Positions 1-11,538 of a stretch of 64,000 bases of DNA are shown piece after piece (within the stretch, counting starts at the first letter, position 1; each line of letters begins with the position of its first letter). The stretch comes from Reticulascus tulasneorum (lineage: Eukaryota; Ascomycota; Sordariomycetes; Glomerellales; Reticulascaceae). The position numbers and the translations under genes were made by a program. The stretch is taken from assembly GCA_001557505.1 (NCBI GenBank), contig LSAX01000007.1:930001-994000 (forward strand), in the 5' to 3' direction. The notes below the pieces were generated by a model. It did not search any database. It was not told the DNA's origin and saw only the letters and a list, made by a program, of their open reading frames with translations.

Positions 1-5
1 ACAAA

Positions 6-225
6 GGCTCCAGAGCCTCAACCGCTGATTCCACAGCCTTGGATGCCTTGTATGTTTATTCAATGGACTATTTGCCTTGTGAGAAGGTCGAAATGCAGAA
101 GAGGCAGTAGGAACAGGCCTCTCCCAGGTGCTGACCAGCTTCAGCACTACGGGGGCTACATGAGCGGCACAAATCTAGGATAAGCAATATCCCGCCACAG
201 CAAATTAAAGGGCTCCAGAGCCTCA
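6..225. repeat. 15-bp direct repeat pair with internal palindrome
   Basis: GGCTCCAGAGCCTCA occurs at 6-20 and again at 211-225. Each copy contains GGCTC and its inverse GAGCC separated by two bases. A related 14-mer with AA in the spacer lies at 694-707, inside the first exon of the gene at 521. Function unknown. Confidence 0.5.
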
Positions 226-237
226 GATGGGCCGAAA

Positions 238-312
238 TGCGAACCATTTTGATTTACATGGTTCGCAATGCCCACCGTACCGTAGCCTCAAATGCGTCAA
301 AATGCGAACCAT
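238..312. repeat. Inverted repeat with an additional direct copy
   Basis: TGCGAACCAT at 238-247 is followed after a 10-base loop by its exact reverse complement at 258-267, so the segment can form a 10-bp hairpin. A third copy in the forward orientation lies at 303-312. This is seen directly; its origin (operator, mobile element remnant or chance) is unknown. Confidence 0.6.
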
Positions 313-520
313 CTTCCATCGCAGAGGACCATCGGTGCGTCATACCCAACCTTCTTGAAAAGCTGATAGGTGCCTGGTGGTGCGAAGTAGTTTGCCGGTC
401 CCCTATAACATCAGGGCTTCCACCCGTCACCATTTTTGCTCTGGTGCCTCTGATGCTCTGGTATTTTGTAGTGTGCTAGAACCAAGAACTCATAGTCAAA
501 GAAATAACTTGACCTTCGTC

Positions 521-1396
521 ATGACTGAAGCAACCTACAATCCGCTTATAAGCCCTCGATTCCCTGGAGCCGACATGTGCATCCCATCTCCTATTTGGAG
601 GCCGCTTGTTCTGGGACAAACAGCATATCAGGCATCATCTACGTCGCCTTATCCATTAAGCGAGACCTGCTCCAGAGTCTCATCTGTATCGGTGGCTCAA
701 GAGCCTCGTGCTACTTCCAGTGCAAGGGACCTGCATTCCCGTGGCCAGAACAAGCCCGGCAATGCCATTCAGGCAGTCGCTTCAGCCGTCCCGAATGGTG
801 CAGTGGCACGTCGCTTTCTACCTCTGCTGCCCCTCCCAAAACCTGCAATTGCAAACACCCAGCCGTACTCTACAGTCGCCAGCTTACAGCTGCGATCGTT
901 AAGCTCAGCCTGGTCTGACCGTCCATTCTCCCAGCCCGCAGGACCCACGACAATCGCTGATGGAGTCGCCCCGTTTGCGTCAACCTTCGACAATTACATT
1001 TGTTGCGGCTGTTCACCTCATTGTCAGTGCCTCCTGCAATCTATCGGCGACCATTTCTCAGCCGATGGTATTGTTTCTGGCGCATATCTGAACGGGACAC
1101 TCGGAGACCAGGGCGGCTTTGAATCAGATCGAAGCTGGTCCACGAGACGTCAGTTCGGAAGCGGAAGGTAAGCAGAATAATTATTAATCATGACTGCCCT
1201 TATTTTGAATGTCTCTGACGATTTCCTTTCTCTTAGTTCATCAGAAGACTCGGCTGCCGAACGCCGAAAGCGCAAGGACAGAGAAAAGGCAAACCCCAGC
1301 AGCAGGAACAGATACGAACTAGACTCGCAGAACCAGGCTGAACCATGGAATCACATCAGGTCATCGAGACGCAACAGAGTTAAGCATACGAGCTAA
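521..1396 (+). CDS. Uncharacterised low-complexity protein, two exons
   Basis: I do not recognise the product. Exon 1 is 521-1167, the intron 1168-1236 (69 bp, GTAAGC..TTAG with a CTGAC branch site), exon 2 1237-1396. The joined frame gives 268 residues. Residues 1-215 are rich in Ser, Ala and Pro with a short Cys cluster (CCGCSPHCQC) near residue 175; exon 2 opens with an acidic SSEDS stretch and then a strongly basic run, ERRKRKDREK. The open frame reaches back to 377, but the ATG at 521 (MTEATYNP) is preferred because it lies at the distance from the promoter seen in the similar genes at 5089 and 16394, and the leader shares a CATAGTCA-like motif with 5089. No signal peptide or membrane segment is visible. 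The phase-2 intron before a basic tail places it with the family described in the findings. A chance open frame cannot be excluded. Confidence 0.5.
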
Positions 1397-3055
1397 GCAA
1401 GATTGCTCATAACAATTTCCTCACATGAGATTCCGTCTTGAGTTGAAACGAGTGAGTCTAGGGCAATACTTTGGAGGTTTTTCGGGATTGACCAGGCGCA
1501 AAAATTGTTTGGAAAATGCGTCCACAAACATGTCGGCTCGGTTCTGGCAGATTCGACAGCGATCTAGTGAATAAAGAGTCTATCAATATGGCAGCACGAT
1601 AGTTATCGTGCAAAGAACCTACCACATACAAGCAATGAATAGTGGGTTCTTTTCAACGGCCATTCAAGTAGAAATTCAGAGTTTGGCTCTACTAACATTG
1701 GTTCAATTCTTCAGAGCGATCCGTCATAATCGAGAAAGCCGATCGTTCAGTCGCCCAGTGGCACTCAGCGAATCACTTAGGCGGCTTGTTGAATCACTAC
1801 AACTGTCGGCAAGCAAACAAAGGCAAACCATGCTGTGGAAACCTTTATCTGATTCGGCGACTGCAGGCGGTGACAGGAGACTCGTCACAAGTCCTTGCTC
1901 TCGGATCTCAAACTTAAGCCCTTCCAATAATAATGAATTGCTATATCACCCCAGTGTCCTCCATACACCGGCCAGCAGCCGCGCCTGGGTTGTCATGCTC
2001 ATGTGGGTTGACACCGTTGTGCTCCGGATGGCTTGAATTCTAATGGTGCCACGACAGCTTTGCCGTGGAACCGGTTCCATATGATTGATTGACCAATGAC
2101 CCAACTGCTTCAAATCATTTGAGGCTGCGACCAATTGAATCAAAGATTGACTCTGGTGAGCCGCATCTGCGTCACGAACCCGGTCTGCAAGCAGTCTTGG
2201 GTAGCTGGTTGGGGAAGCCAACAGCGAAATAATGCAGGTAAGAAAATAGCTTGCTAATGGAAATTTGCTAAATGGTAATGATAATATATCATTATGCAAT
2301 AGGTGTTTCCTAGCTCTGATAACAGTACGCGCGTCAATGGTGCGACGGCAGAAAGGTCGGTTGCATGTTGCCCTGTGCCTGCACCGAGGCTCTGTGGATG
2401 GGTTGGAGACATTCGGATAGCATTCTGTTCCGTGCAACGTCAACCTATTGGCAAATCCAAACTAATACACCGCCAGGACCTCTCACTTGAAGATCAATGG
2501 CCACGCGTGTACCCAGCTGCCACGCTTCACCTCCTGGTAGGTTGCGGAGATGGCTTGGTGGCAAATCCTCATCGCAGGGCCTAACGCAGTGGAGTGCTTT
2601 GAATGCAATTGAGTCCGAACAGTTCGATCCAGCCCGTGTGTTCCTCGCCCGCCTGGCGAGGAAAGTGAACTGTAGCAGATATCCTGCGACCTAAAATGGA
2701 AAGCATGATTTCAATGGTTGATGTGACGAGTATGCCCGGCGTGGGCACGCGCATGAAGAATTGAAGCATGATCTGCAACTTCCAATGGAGTACCTGGTTC
2801 CCCAGTAAGTGAGCGTGGCTGGATGCTCTGCGCCTTGGGAACCGACTGGCGCGGGACGGCCATGCGATTGCTGCCCAACGTGCAGACGAGGACGCTTGAA
2901 GCACCAATCGACGTTTGGTTCGCACCTGGTTCGCAAATCTAGCTTCTAGGGGTAGCTTTAATGATGGCTCAATCAGCAAGAAGATTCTCACTGCTCATTT
3001 GATAACTGCACAAGGGATGCTATGCATGGGAGGGTTGGCGATTATCCTAGTTTAG

Positions 3056-3553
3056 CGCACAAAACATCCCATATATCGACGAGATTATGGACAATGGAAA
3101 GGGAATGAATGGCCTGTATGCAAAACTCGGGTTGAAAACAATGCCCATGCGTTTCATTGTGGAGGCGAAGAATGTCAAAGAATTGGACGATCCCCGAAGA
3201 GTTTGCTGGAAGTTGAGAATGATTGTCGATTTGCTTTTGAGAGATTTCAGTCAAGTGTGCAATATCGATACGATGAACACCTGGACAGATTTCGAGCAAT
3301 TTCGGACTTCGGAGCGGTTCCTGAGGGATTCCAGCCTTGTGCGCTGGTTTCTGCTAAAAGCCCTGACCATATTCCTTTCAGTATTCAAGCTACTATTTTC
3401 ATGAATGGCTACTTGAATACGTATCTTAACATTCAGCGTAAATGTCGTACTGAGGTAGCCCTTAATCGACGCATCTGTTTTTTTTTAAAACCATCTTGTC
3501 GTGAAACTCATGATTTTAGGACTTCAAGAGTCACCTCCTTGCATGAAATTTAA
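3056..3553 (+). CDS. Possible orphan exon or gene remnant
   Basis: A plus-strand frame stays open for 165 codons and reads like real protein, with charged and aromatic residues evenly spread and motifs such as HCGGEECQR and ENDCRFAFERF. It has no ATG at its beginning; the first in-frame ATG is 3203. A possible acceptor (TAGTTTAG) ends at 3055, so it could be the second exon of a gene whose first exon I could not find, or the remains of a dead gene. No family recognised. Other frames of the same stretch are also open, which lowers confidence. Confidence 0.25.
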   Translation, partial: RTKHPIYRRDYGQWKGNEWPVCKTRVENNAHAFHCGGEECQRIGRSPKSLLEVENDCRFAFERFQSSVQYRYDEHLDRFRAISDFGAVPEGFQPCALVSAKSPDHIPFSIQATIFMNGYLNTYLNIQRKCRTEVALNRRICFFLKPSCRETHDFRTSRVTSLHEI

Positions 3554-5015
3554 GGCGACCGATCCGGACCGGCGAGGGTCTGCAGTCCACATAGCTGAAG
3601 CGGACCGAATTTCTCATTGACTGTGGCTTCGTGAGGATCAACTTGATGCATGATGCATGCGTGCAGGTATTGGACCTGACAGCATGCAAGGAAATCGACG
3701 CTAAGATCATAACGACTGTCTTACCCAACATCAGAAGTTTACTCGCTTGCTTCGACTTCGTTGAGGCCAGCACCCATGTAACCCATTTCCAGAAGTCGAG
3801 CCCTAGTTGGCCGGTCTGGTCAATGCCACATCATCCCGAGACTGCGAGATCGGAACATCGCAAGAGAGAACAGCGAGCTAAGGGACAAACGATAAATGCA
3901 AATGAGAAAACCTCTCCGTTCCTTGGGCTCTGCTCCTGCGCGATGTGGTGGCAGAGCCAAGATCCCCGGGCTCCAAACTGTGGTTCGGCGCACTAGACTT
4001 CGGAGAATACCCATCTCCAACAAAGTTACTCGAGATGTGGGCCTGGCCAGATGTACGTCCGTATGGCTTTCTGTAGCCACCAGTCAAGCCGCATAGCCTT
4101 GCGGGCGCGGAATGGTGTTCTTGACAAGGCCCCAACGGGTGTTTTGGCACACCATTAGCAGGCAATTTAAATCAATTCAGAATCCCAATGAAGAACCCCC
4201 CCCCAGTCTAGAATTAGCAGCCCAACAGTCCCAAGGGGGCAAGACTGCAGCCCTTAGAAATCGCCCTTGTGTAATCGTCAGCGATTACAATCCGGTGTCA
4301 GGCACTGCCCGGATATGGTTACACAGCGCCCTATTTGTAACTCTCGCGGAGCCTTCTTAGCGAAGGACTTTTCACAAGTGGCTGTTACTTTACTCCACGA
4401 TCCGGTATTCCAAGTACATCGCGCATTTGAGTCTGCCGACGCCATTCGTTTGCCAGGGGGGTGGGGATAGGCACCCAACTCATCGAGAAGTTGCCCGGTG
4501 TGTCTTTCGTTGGAAGCTGTAGCTTCCTCAACCGTAGTGCAGGACGTCTCGTGATAGAGCGCCACTCGAATGACCGCCCCATCTTGGCACGGCTCTCTCA
4601 GATTCCTCATCTTGTTGAATTGAACCCATATGCCTAACAGCGCAATGGTTCTTGCGACTCTCGGGAACCCGCGTCGACCGCTGACCGAGCTACCCCAGAC
4701 ACCGTTGCCATAACGGTAACCACCTATCGGTATCTTAATACTACTTGCACCCGGTCAGTAAGGCAACCACCAGGGGTTGCGGTCAAGCTCACACCGCTTG
4801 TCACGGCGAAATGATAAATTGGATGCCTTCCCAGATGATTGGGTTTGGGCGAGTTTTGGACACGCCTTCCTCCTGCCCAAATGTCCCACTTCTTGAATAA
4901 CGATCCAGGCGAGGCTTAACGAACTTGGGTGGATGGGAGACAGCGTAGACATACACGTGTTTGGTTTGCCGAGGGGGTGATATGGCGGCCACCGCCTGGA
5001 ACTGGGTGGAGAGAC

Positions 5016-5023
5016 CTATAAGG
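5016..5023 (+). promoter_or_regulatory. TATA box of the gene at 5089
   Basis: CTATAAGG lies about 70 bp before the ATG at 5089, in a GC-rich setting. The spacing matches the TATA-to-ATG distance at 16394 and 22086. Confidence 0.5.
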
Positions 5024-5088
5024 CCGGGGTCCATCCTCTTCTCTGTTGTTTGCCATAGTCAGCAACAAAGTTACCGACAATCCTAATC

Positions 5089-6471
5089 ATGAGCAACAAC
5101 GGCAACCCGACCTACCCTCATGATCCGCAGGGGGATGATTCCGAGCGCGACGGCACTCATGCGACGGCATCTGGCCGCGGTGGCAGGCCACGTGAAGCTC
5201 AACCTCGGCCTCCACAGAGCAATCCCCCATCCGCAGGCCAGCGACGCCGAGATTCTGTGTCTTCGTCTTCCGCTTATGAGGCTGCTGCCCGGAATGCTCT
5301 CTCTTCTCAAGCTCAGCGGTATCCCGCCGGAAACCCGCAGACTGTTCAACAATATGAAAGCGACATCAGAGTAGCCCAACGCCGAGCTCCCGAGCCTTTC
5401 TATCGCGATGATCCGGAATATGATGACAGGCCCCGACGCCAGCAGTCGGTTGAACGTGCAATAACTCAAGGCGGCCGTTCCCAGAACACTCCTCGACGCC
5501 AGAGCTCCACACACGAAAGCGAATACGTCAACAACCCTGAACCACGGTGGCCGGTTGAGTCTTCGGGCCAACCTTCCACTGGTTATGCAAGCCAGGGTTC
5601 GGGGCCGTATCCTCCTTCTGCGCCAGCAATGCAGTACCGGTACCCACCTTCGGCTAGCAGTACGAATGCAGGTAGACGAATGTCGATATCTTACTCATCC
5701 GATCCAAGCCAAGGCCCGCCACAGGGGAGCCAAGGCGGCGGACAGACTTCACTGCCATATCGTTCCCGGCGGCAGTCGAGCAGCTATGACAGGCCAGTCA
5801 TCGAGTCTGCTCTGCCGTTTCGAGTGTTGCCCCAAGGAGGTCCCGGTCCAGCTTCTTTTCCGGGTAATGCATCATTGACAACCGGCACACGATCCCAAGT
5901 TCCACAAGGTTGCCTGCCGCATACGCAACCTCATGGAACCAATGCGTGGGTAGCGCAATCGGGATCCTGGGCAGATCGAGATCCCCCTCGTCGGCAACCG
6001 TCCCCAGGATCCGCCTCTAGCCAACGACCACCTAGTATTCCTCTCCGAATATCAGTGGAACAAGGACCACCAGCAGATCCTAATGCACCGCCGTCACCGG
6101 CTAGGACTGACAGGGAGTGGTCAACTCTCCCTGAGAGGGGGAGTAGCAAGTAAGTTTCAAGAACCTGTTGGGTCTACATTTACTGACTGTCGTGAAGCTC
6201 ATCAGGCAGATCTGACAACGGCACTATTGGCCCTCCATCTTCGTCAAATCGAAGAAGAGACCAAGATCGTGAATTCACTCGGCAACGAGACGAGGATGAG
6301 AAGAAAAGACGAAAGGAGCAGAAACGAAAGGCCTCCGTATCAAGGGATGAGAGGCATGAGAAGAAGTCGGATCGGGATCGACGCAAGGACCGTGACAGGG
6401 ACAAGGACTCTTCGGGGAAGTCGGGCCGTCATGAGGGGTCTGGTCGCAGAGACGTTCATCATCGTACCTAG
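5089..6471 (+). CDS. Uncharacterised disordered protein with basic RD/KR-rich tail
   Basis: Exon 1 5089-6149, intron 6150-6209 (60 bp, GTAAGT..GCAG, branch ACTGACT), exon 2 6210-6471; 440 residues. I do not recognise a family. Residues 1-353 are rich in Pro, Ser, Gln, Arg and Gly, with no predicted globular core visible. The second exon changes character: a Ser-rich start (SDNGTIGPPSSS) and then an almost purely charged tail with RRRDQDRE, EKKRRKEQKRK and repeated DRD/DRRKDRD units, as in RS/RD-type RNA-associated or nuclear proteins. That resemblance is compositional only. The start is supported by a TATA box 70 bp upstream and by ATGAGC context. The acceptor at 6209 was chosen over the CATCAG four bases earlier because the latter meets a stop within two codons. 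It is the longest member of the phase-2 intron family described in the findings. Confidence 0.65.
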
Positions 6472-8106
6472 TGACATTGTCACTCTCTATGTCCTCCTGG
6501 ATCCAGTAGGTCTGAGGACCTTTCACATTTTTATACGTTGGTCCTTTCTTCGCAGACTATCTTTGAGACGTTTGCTAGGTTTCAGGATTGGGAAACGCGC
6601 GGGTTGGCTTGAGCAACAGTTCGCCCTGTCAATGTTCTCTACCTGGGGCCATTTCAAGTTCCGTCTCCCTCCCTTCTTTAGTAGCGGGCTGGTGGCACAT
6701 GATTCTTTTATTCTTTGGTTTATGATTAGTTGGAACCCTTGATATTCGATACTGTTTAGCCTTTGGAGGTGAGATGGTGGTGTGTGCGGTAGCACAATCA
6801 CACCCGAAGCCGTCGCATTTACATCTCCTTTTCGTACACAGCCAATGGTCGATTCCTCATTTTATCTCGGTTACTGAATGCAACTGATATCCTGGGCCGG
6901 CTCTGTTCCCCTTCTTGCATTGACCAATGGATGTGTGATAAATTGATACATCCCGGCCAACCAATCTCTGAGGCTGTCACATGGTCGCAATTGGCCACTC
7001 GATAACGCCCAATGCCCGCCTCAGCTTGCAAATCCTGTCTGACGTGTGAGCGACAAGAACGAATTCGTCTATCGAGGAGTTGATCGGGCCCTAGACGCAT
7101 GAGCTGCTTTGCGTGAGAGGCCTGACGCTATTCTTGTTTTGGGGAGAAGAGAGGCCTATTGGTAGGGCCAATGCCGAGCTGACAAACTACCCCTTTCAAC
7201 CGACAAGGGCACTCGTACACCGACAGAGGAGATCTCAAGAGTTATGGTGCACATCAGCAATGCAAGCTCGTCGCTAGATCTTATGCATGGCCGGACTCCC
7301 TTGCCATGAGGCGGAACCTGCCGGTTGCCCCAGTGCATTACTTGGACTGCCTGCCTAGCCTCTTCGGAGCCGGCACCAGGCTACCGAAACGACTAGACAG
7401 GGACTTCTCCATCTTTCCAATCAGCGACAGAGTTTAGACATCATACCCATTACGAGGCTACCACTCTTGAGACATAATATCTAATGGTGGGGGCTGGAAA
7501 TGTCTGCGCCGTCCTTGTACCAGTGTCTCCCGAAACAACCAACGGCATTCAGTATCTTCTATACCATGTTTGGGGCTACTGGTAAGCCGGATTACTGTCC
7601 CATGTTTCAGACAAAGTGACAAAACATACTACACCAATGAGAGCTCAATCAGCTTCTCGCACCAAGAATCTACAAGGCACCACCTTGTTGACGCAGTCAA
7701 TGCACCAATGACTGATGTGCACCGTGTCACAGTTCCCCATATTGTTGACCTGAAGCCAATGGGAATAAGATTTCATGCAGCGTCAACGTCTAATAAGACT
7801 ACCCTCGCACATTTTCGCTGCAGAAGAACCCACTGTTTCGCGGCAACTATCGCCACGGGTGGATGCCCTTTTGTGCCATCATACAGCCTCTATAGAATAG
7901 CAAATAGAGACTGATTACCCCGTCAGCAGGTGACTTCTATGGCAATGGGCTCGCGCGGATTTCACCGGGATGGGCAGAATGGCAAGAAACATTACTTGTA
8001 TATTGATCTCTTGTCTATGAATTGAAATTTTGTGAAGCCGATTTGCCTACCCCCAAACCCCACATTCTTTATACCATTCCCGCTTAAGATCGTCTACGCT
8101 CTCAGC
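6472..8106. other. Intergenic stretch, no gene seen
   Basis: About 1.6 kb between the convergent genes at 5089 and 8107. Short open frames on both strands have no recognisable family, splice structure or composition typical of coding sequence. Part of it should be the 3' untranslated regions of the two neighbours. Confidence 0.5.
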
Positions 8107-11100
8107 TTAAAGCTGGAGCGGCAAGACCGTGATCTCTGGGGTGGCCCAAATGTGCCAGTTGTCAGTGTGCTGCGGGTCGCCGAAGGGCGAGAGTGCGGCG
8201 AAGCGCATGGTGTACTTGCCGGGCTCGATGTAGGAGCCATTGGCGAGCTTGCCAAGCCACCAAGCAGAGTGAGAGTAAAAAGAGTACGATGTGGTTCGGA
8301 ACAAGTCGTAGAATGGGAACGTGATGAGATCATCACGGCTCATGAAGGACGGGTCGAAATCGTTGTAGTTGGCAGTGTCGATGTAGGAGGTCGCGGAGCC
8401 GATGTAGCCGTTCTCACCTACAACAGGTGGGTAGCTCCAGCGGGTCTCCTTCCAGCCGGCCTCATAGATCTAGGGTGCTGTTAGTTGGGGCCTCGAATTT
8501 ACCGCCAGAGGCAAGCATTTAAGGGTTTGGTGGGGTACGTACATCCCATCGGACTTCTTTGGTTCCCCAGTGAAGCTCCCATCTGACCTTGGGGAAGTCC
8601 TGCGTGCTAACGTTGAATGCATAGCTAAATTGAGATTAGCATTTGCTGCTTTGCTAGTGCGCGAACTAGTGATGACAACTTACCTGTTGTAGGTAGTGAT
8701 ATCTTCTTGACCGGGTCCAGAAAACTGATACGGGGTGTCCCAAATGAACATATCTCCACGTGTCGCTTCCTTGACATCGAATGCGGCGCCTAGCTTTGGT
8801 TAGGTCACTGCCCAATCAAGGGAATACTTTGGATTTCTCACCCATATATGGAACAGAAAGCTCCTCGTTGTTGCTGCCCGAAATCAAGATCTTACCGCTA
8901 TAGACGGGATAGAATGTAGGATCGATGCCCTGGATGGGCTTGAAGTTGAATCTGAATTGATTTGTAAGCCATGAGAGCTATGAGAGCTGCGAGGAAGTAA
9001 TTAGATTTGTACATACTGGGCCTTCTTTGTCTGTCCAGGCTTAACGGTGAAGGTGCCGGACGGGAAGCTGACATTAGGGACGATAGTAATCGGCTCAAGC
9101 TCTCCGATATACTTCAGCCAAGGAGTTGTCTCTGACTGGATTTCGATACCTGCAGCTGGCTGTAAGGTGAAAGTGTAGGTGACGGGCTTAGATCCGGTAT
9201 TGGTGATAAAGACGTCATGGTAACGAGAGAAGTGGCGAGTGTCGTTAATAGCGATCTTGTCGAAGGCCAAAACAGTCTCATAGGTCAAGACTTTCCAAGC
9301 GTTAATCATACCAGTTCCGACCTGAAGTGGAGGAGCCCAGTAACCGTAGTCGATTGGTGTAGTCGCCGGCGTCTCAAGCTGCCATTGAATTGCGGCACCG
9401 CTAGAAATGATCTTGTCAACCAAGACTTTAGCGAAGCCAGCACCGTTCTCGCTGCGACCACCAAACTTGGAGATGTAAAGCGCAGCCACACCAGCAGCAT
9501 AAGGGCAAGCCATGGAGGTTCCGCTCATAGTAGTCCAGCTGCCTTGCAGATAGGTACTATAGATCTCTCGGCCCGGGGCACCAACATCAGGCTTGATGCC
9601 AAAGTCGAAGGTTCCACCCCAGCTGGTAAAGTCGCTAGGAACACCACCAGCGGCGTTGAAGACGCCTACTTGCCAGCCATCCTCCCAGGCTTGGAAGTGA
9701 GCACTGACGGTTCCTCCAGCGGCATAAGTAGCAACTATGGCTTCGCCAGCCTTCTGCTCGATCATGGCCAAGCTAAGCGAATAGGTCGAGGAAGGGTTGA
9801 TAAGCAGGCCATCAGGAATGTTATAGAACAAAAACCACTCGGCACCGAACGCGGCAGCGTTTTCTTGCTTAATCGCGAAGGTGCAGCCTCCTCGACGAAT
9901 CAAGGCGATCTTTCCAGTAAGATCTGGGGTATCAGCAGGAAGTGGGCTGCATGCTTGTGCCGGGTCGGTAATGTCAAGCGAGACAGGGACGATATCCGCG
10001 TCAAGCCCATCAAACCAGTAATAACCGGGGATATAGGCAAGGCCGGTCGTGTTTGATTGCCCATCAAGGTTGAAGGTGGCCTCGAATGGCTCAGCAATCT
10101 TGACTGCTTGATCGATACTCGCAATAGCCAGCACATTAGTTCCGGATGAACCCGAGCTGGCGTAGAACGGACCATCGTAACCGCTATTTCCGGCAGAAAT
10201 AGTAACTACGATACCCAAATCAACAAGTCGAGAAGCAACCTCAGCCCACGCATTCGTCGACCAGCCGCTGGGGCCGCCGATGCTAGAGGTGATGATATCG
10301 GCCTAAGACAGATGTTAGTTCATAGGCCAACACCTCGCAAGTCTTCAAAAAGAAAATATCAACATACTCCATCTTCATATGCAGCAAGGAAGGCATCGAT
10401 TAGCGTAGTGTCATCGGTGTTTCCCTATGCTTGATATCAGTTCATGTAGACCCTGAGCTAGATGTGTATGAGACGAACGGTTGGCGTGAAAACTTTGTAT
10501 GAAAGTATGGTTGCTTCAGGTGCTACGCCGGTAAACCTTGATTCGGATTGTTAGTATGCCTTTGGCTAGGGTTTAGACCTCAGAAGTGTGACATACCACT
10601 CAGATTTACCCGCAACAATACCAGCAACGTGTGTCCCGTGGCCGGCTAGAGGGTAACTATTAATAACCTTGAAGAAGTAGATGAGTTCAAGGGTGTATCA
10701 TACTATAATCGTAAGGATCCGAGTCCGGCTCCTTGGGCTCGCCATACGGCCAGTCTAGCAGCAAGTTAGGTCGATCTTCGGATTGCCAGTAGATTCAACG
10801 CAGGTATACTTACTGGTCTCACCAACGAAATCATAGCCACCTGCGACCTTGAAACCTGGGCCAAAGCCGCCGCCGAGCTAGTACGATCAGTACGTGTATG
10901 ACAAATGGCAGGACAGCAGCAAGAAAACTCACCGCCGGATGGTCGTAGGCGGTACCAGTGTCAACAATCGCAACCGTGACACCCTTGCCGAAGATACCAG
11001 CATCGTGGAGCTCTTGGACACCGGTAAGGTGATGGGCAGAGTAATTGGGGGCAGTGGCATCGTCGCTGAAGCCAGCAATTGGCTGAACAGGAGCGAGCTG

Positions 11101-11455
11101 GATCAGACCCACGGGCCAAGCCTTCTTAATGGCGGCGACCTGCTGGAGACTGTCTACGTTGTCCGAGCTGGACTCGACGCTGAATCCGGAGAAGACATCG
11201 GATGTGTATGTCTTCAGGATCTTTCCTCCGCTGGCGGCAATGCCCTTGGCGACAGAGTCGAGGTTTGCCTTTTCCCAACCTCGTTAACAGGATCGGACAT
11301 GATGGGGGAAGATGGTGAGCTACCTTGGCAACCTCAATGATGAAGCTGTTGGGCACGACATTTTCGCGGACGACCTTGGTATCCTGGCGCCGGACTGGTG
11401 CGGCAGCCCAAGCCCCGGCAATGGGGAGGGCCAAGACGGTGCTTAGGAAACGCAT
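8107..11455 (-). CDS. Secreted subtilisin-like serine protease (S8, PA-domain type)
   Basis: Extracellular serine endopeptidase of the subtilase family, joined from 12 exons (897 residues). From 5' to 3': 11455-11324, 11268-10933, 10877-10814, 10754-10704, 10645-10597, 10536-10479, 10424-10368, 10302-9017, 8951-8842, 8789-8684, 8624-8543, 8469-8107. Residues 1-19 form a signal peptide (MRFLSTVLALPIAGAWAAA); an I9-like inhibitor propeptide follows (NSFIIEVAK through VKKAWP-like region, about residues 36-105). The catalytic triad is visible: Asp147 in AIVDTGTAYDHPA, His197 in GHGTHVAG and Ser512 in SGTSMACP, with the oxyanion Asn in ISAGNSG near 288. Between His and Ser lies a protease-associated insert (IALIRRGGCTF). 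The C-terminal third resembles the Fn3-like domain of the pyrolysin/C5a-peptidase type. The start is fixed by the signal peptide and by a TATA box 76 bp upstream. No inactivating change is seen. Substrate preference is not predictable from the sequence; a role in scavenging external protein is inferred. Confidence 0.9.
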
Positions 11456-11530
11456 GGTTGCTGCTTGTTCCGGAGAAAGTGACCTGCTCGACTGAAGCCG
11501 CAGATTGATCCACGACACACGGGGACCAGG

Positions 11531-11538
11531 TTATATAA
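11531..11538 (-). promoter_or_regulatory. TATA box of the subtilase gene
   Basis: TTATATAA (palindromic) lies about 76 bp upstream of the minus-strand ATG at 11455, fitting a short leader. Confidence 0.55.

Larger units (their letters stand above)
1..520. other. Intergenic stretch with short repeats
   Basis: No gene is supported here. The stretch holds two identical 15-bp repeats (6-20 and 211-225), each containing the small palindrome GGCTC-CA-GAGCC, and a 10-bp inverted repeat (238-247 against 258-267) with a further direct copy at 303-312. It also serves as the upstream region of the gene starting at 521. Confidence 0.5.
1397..5088. other. Long stretch without a convincing gene
   Basis: About 3.7 kb. 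Short open frames exist on both strands but none shows a family, signal peptide or clear splice-supported structure. The one segment that reads like protein is 3056-3553, listed separately. A second fragment near 2840-2945 has protein-like composition but is open for only about 35 codons. The last 100 bases are the promoter of the gene at 5089. Confidence 0.4.
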
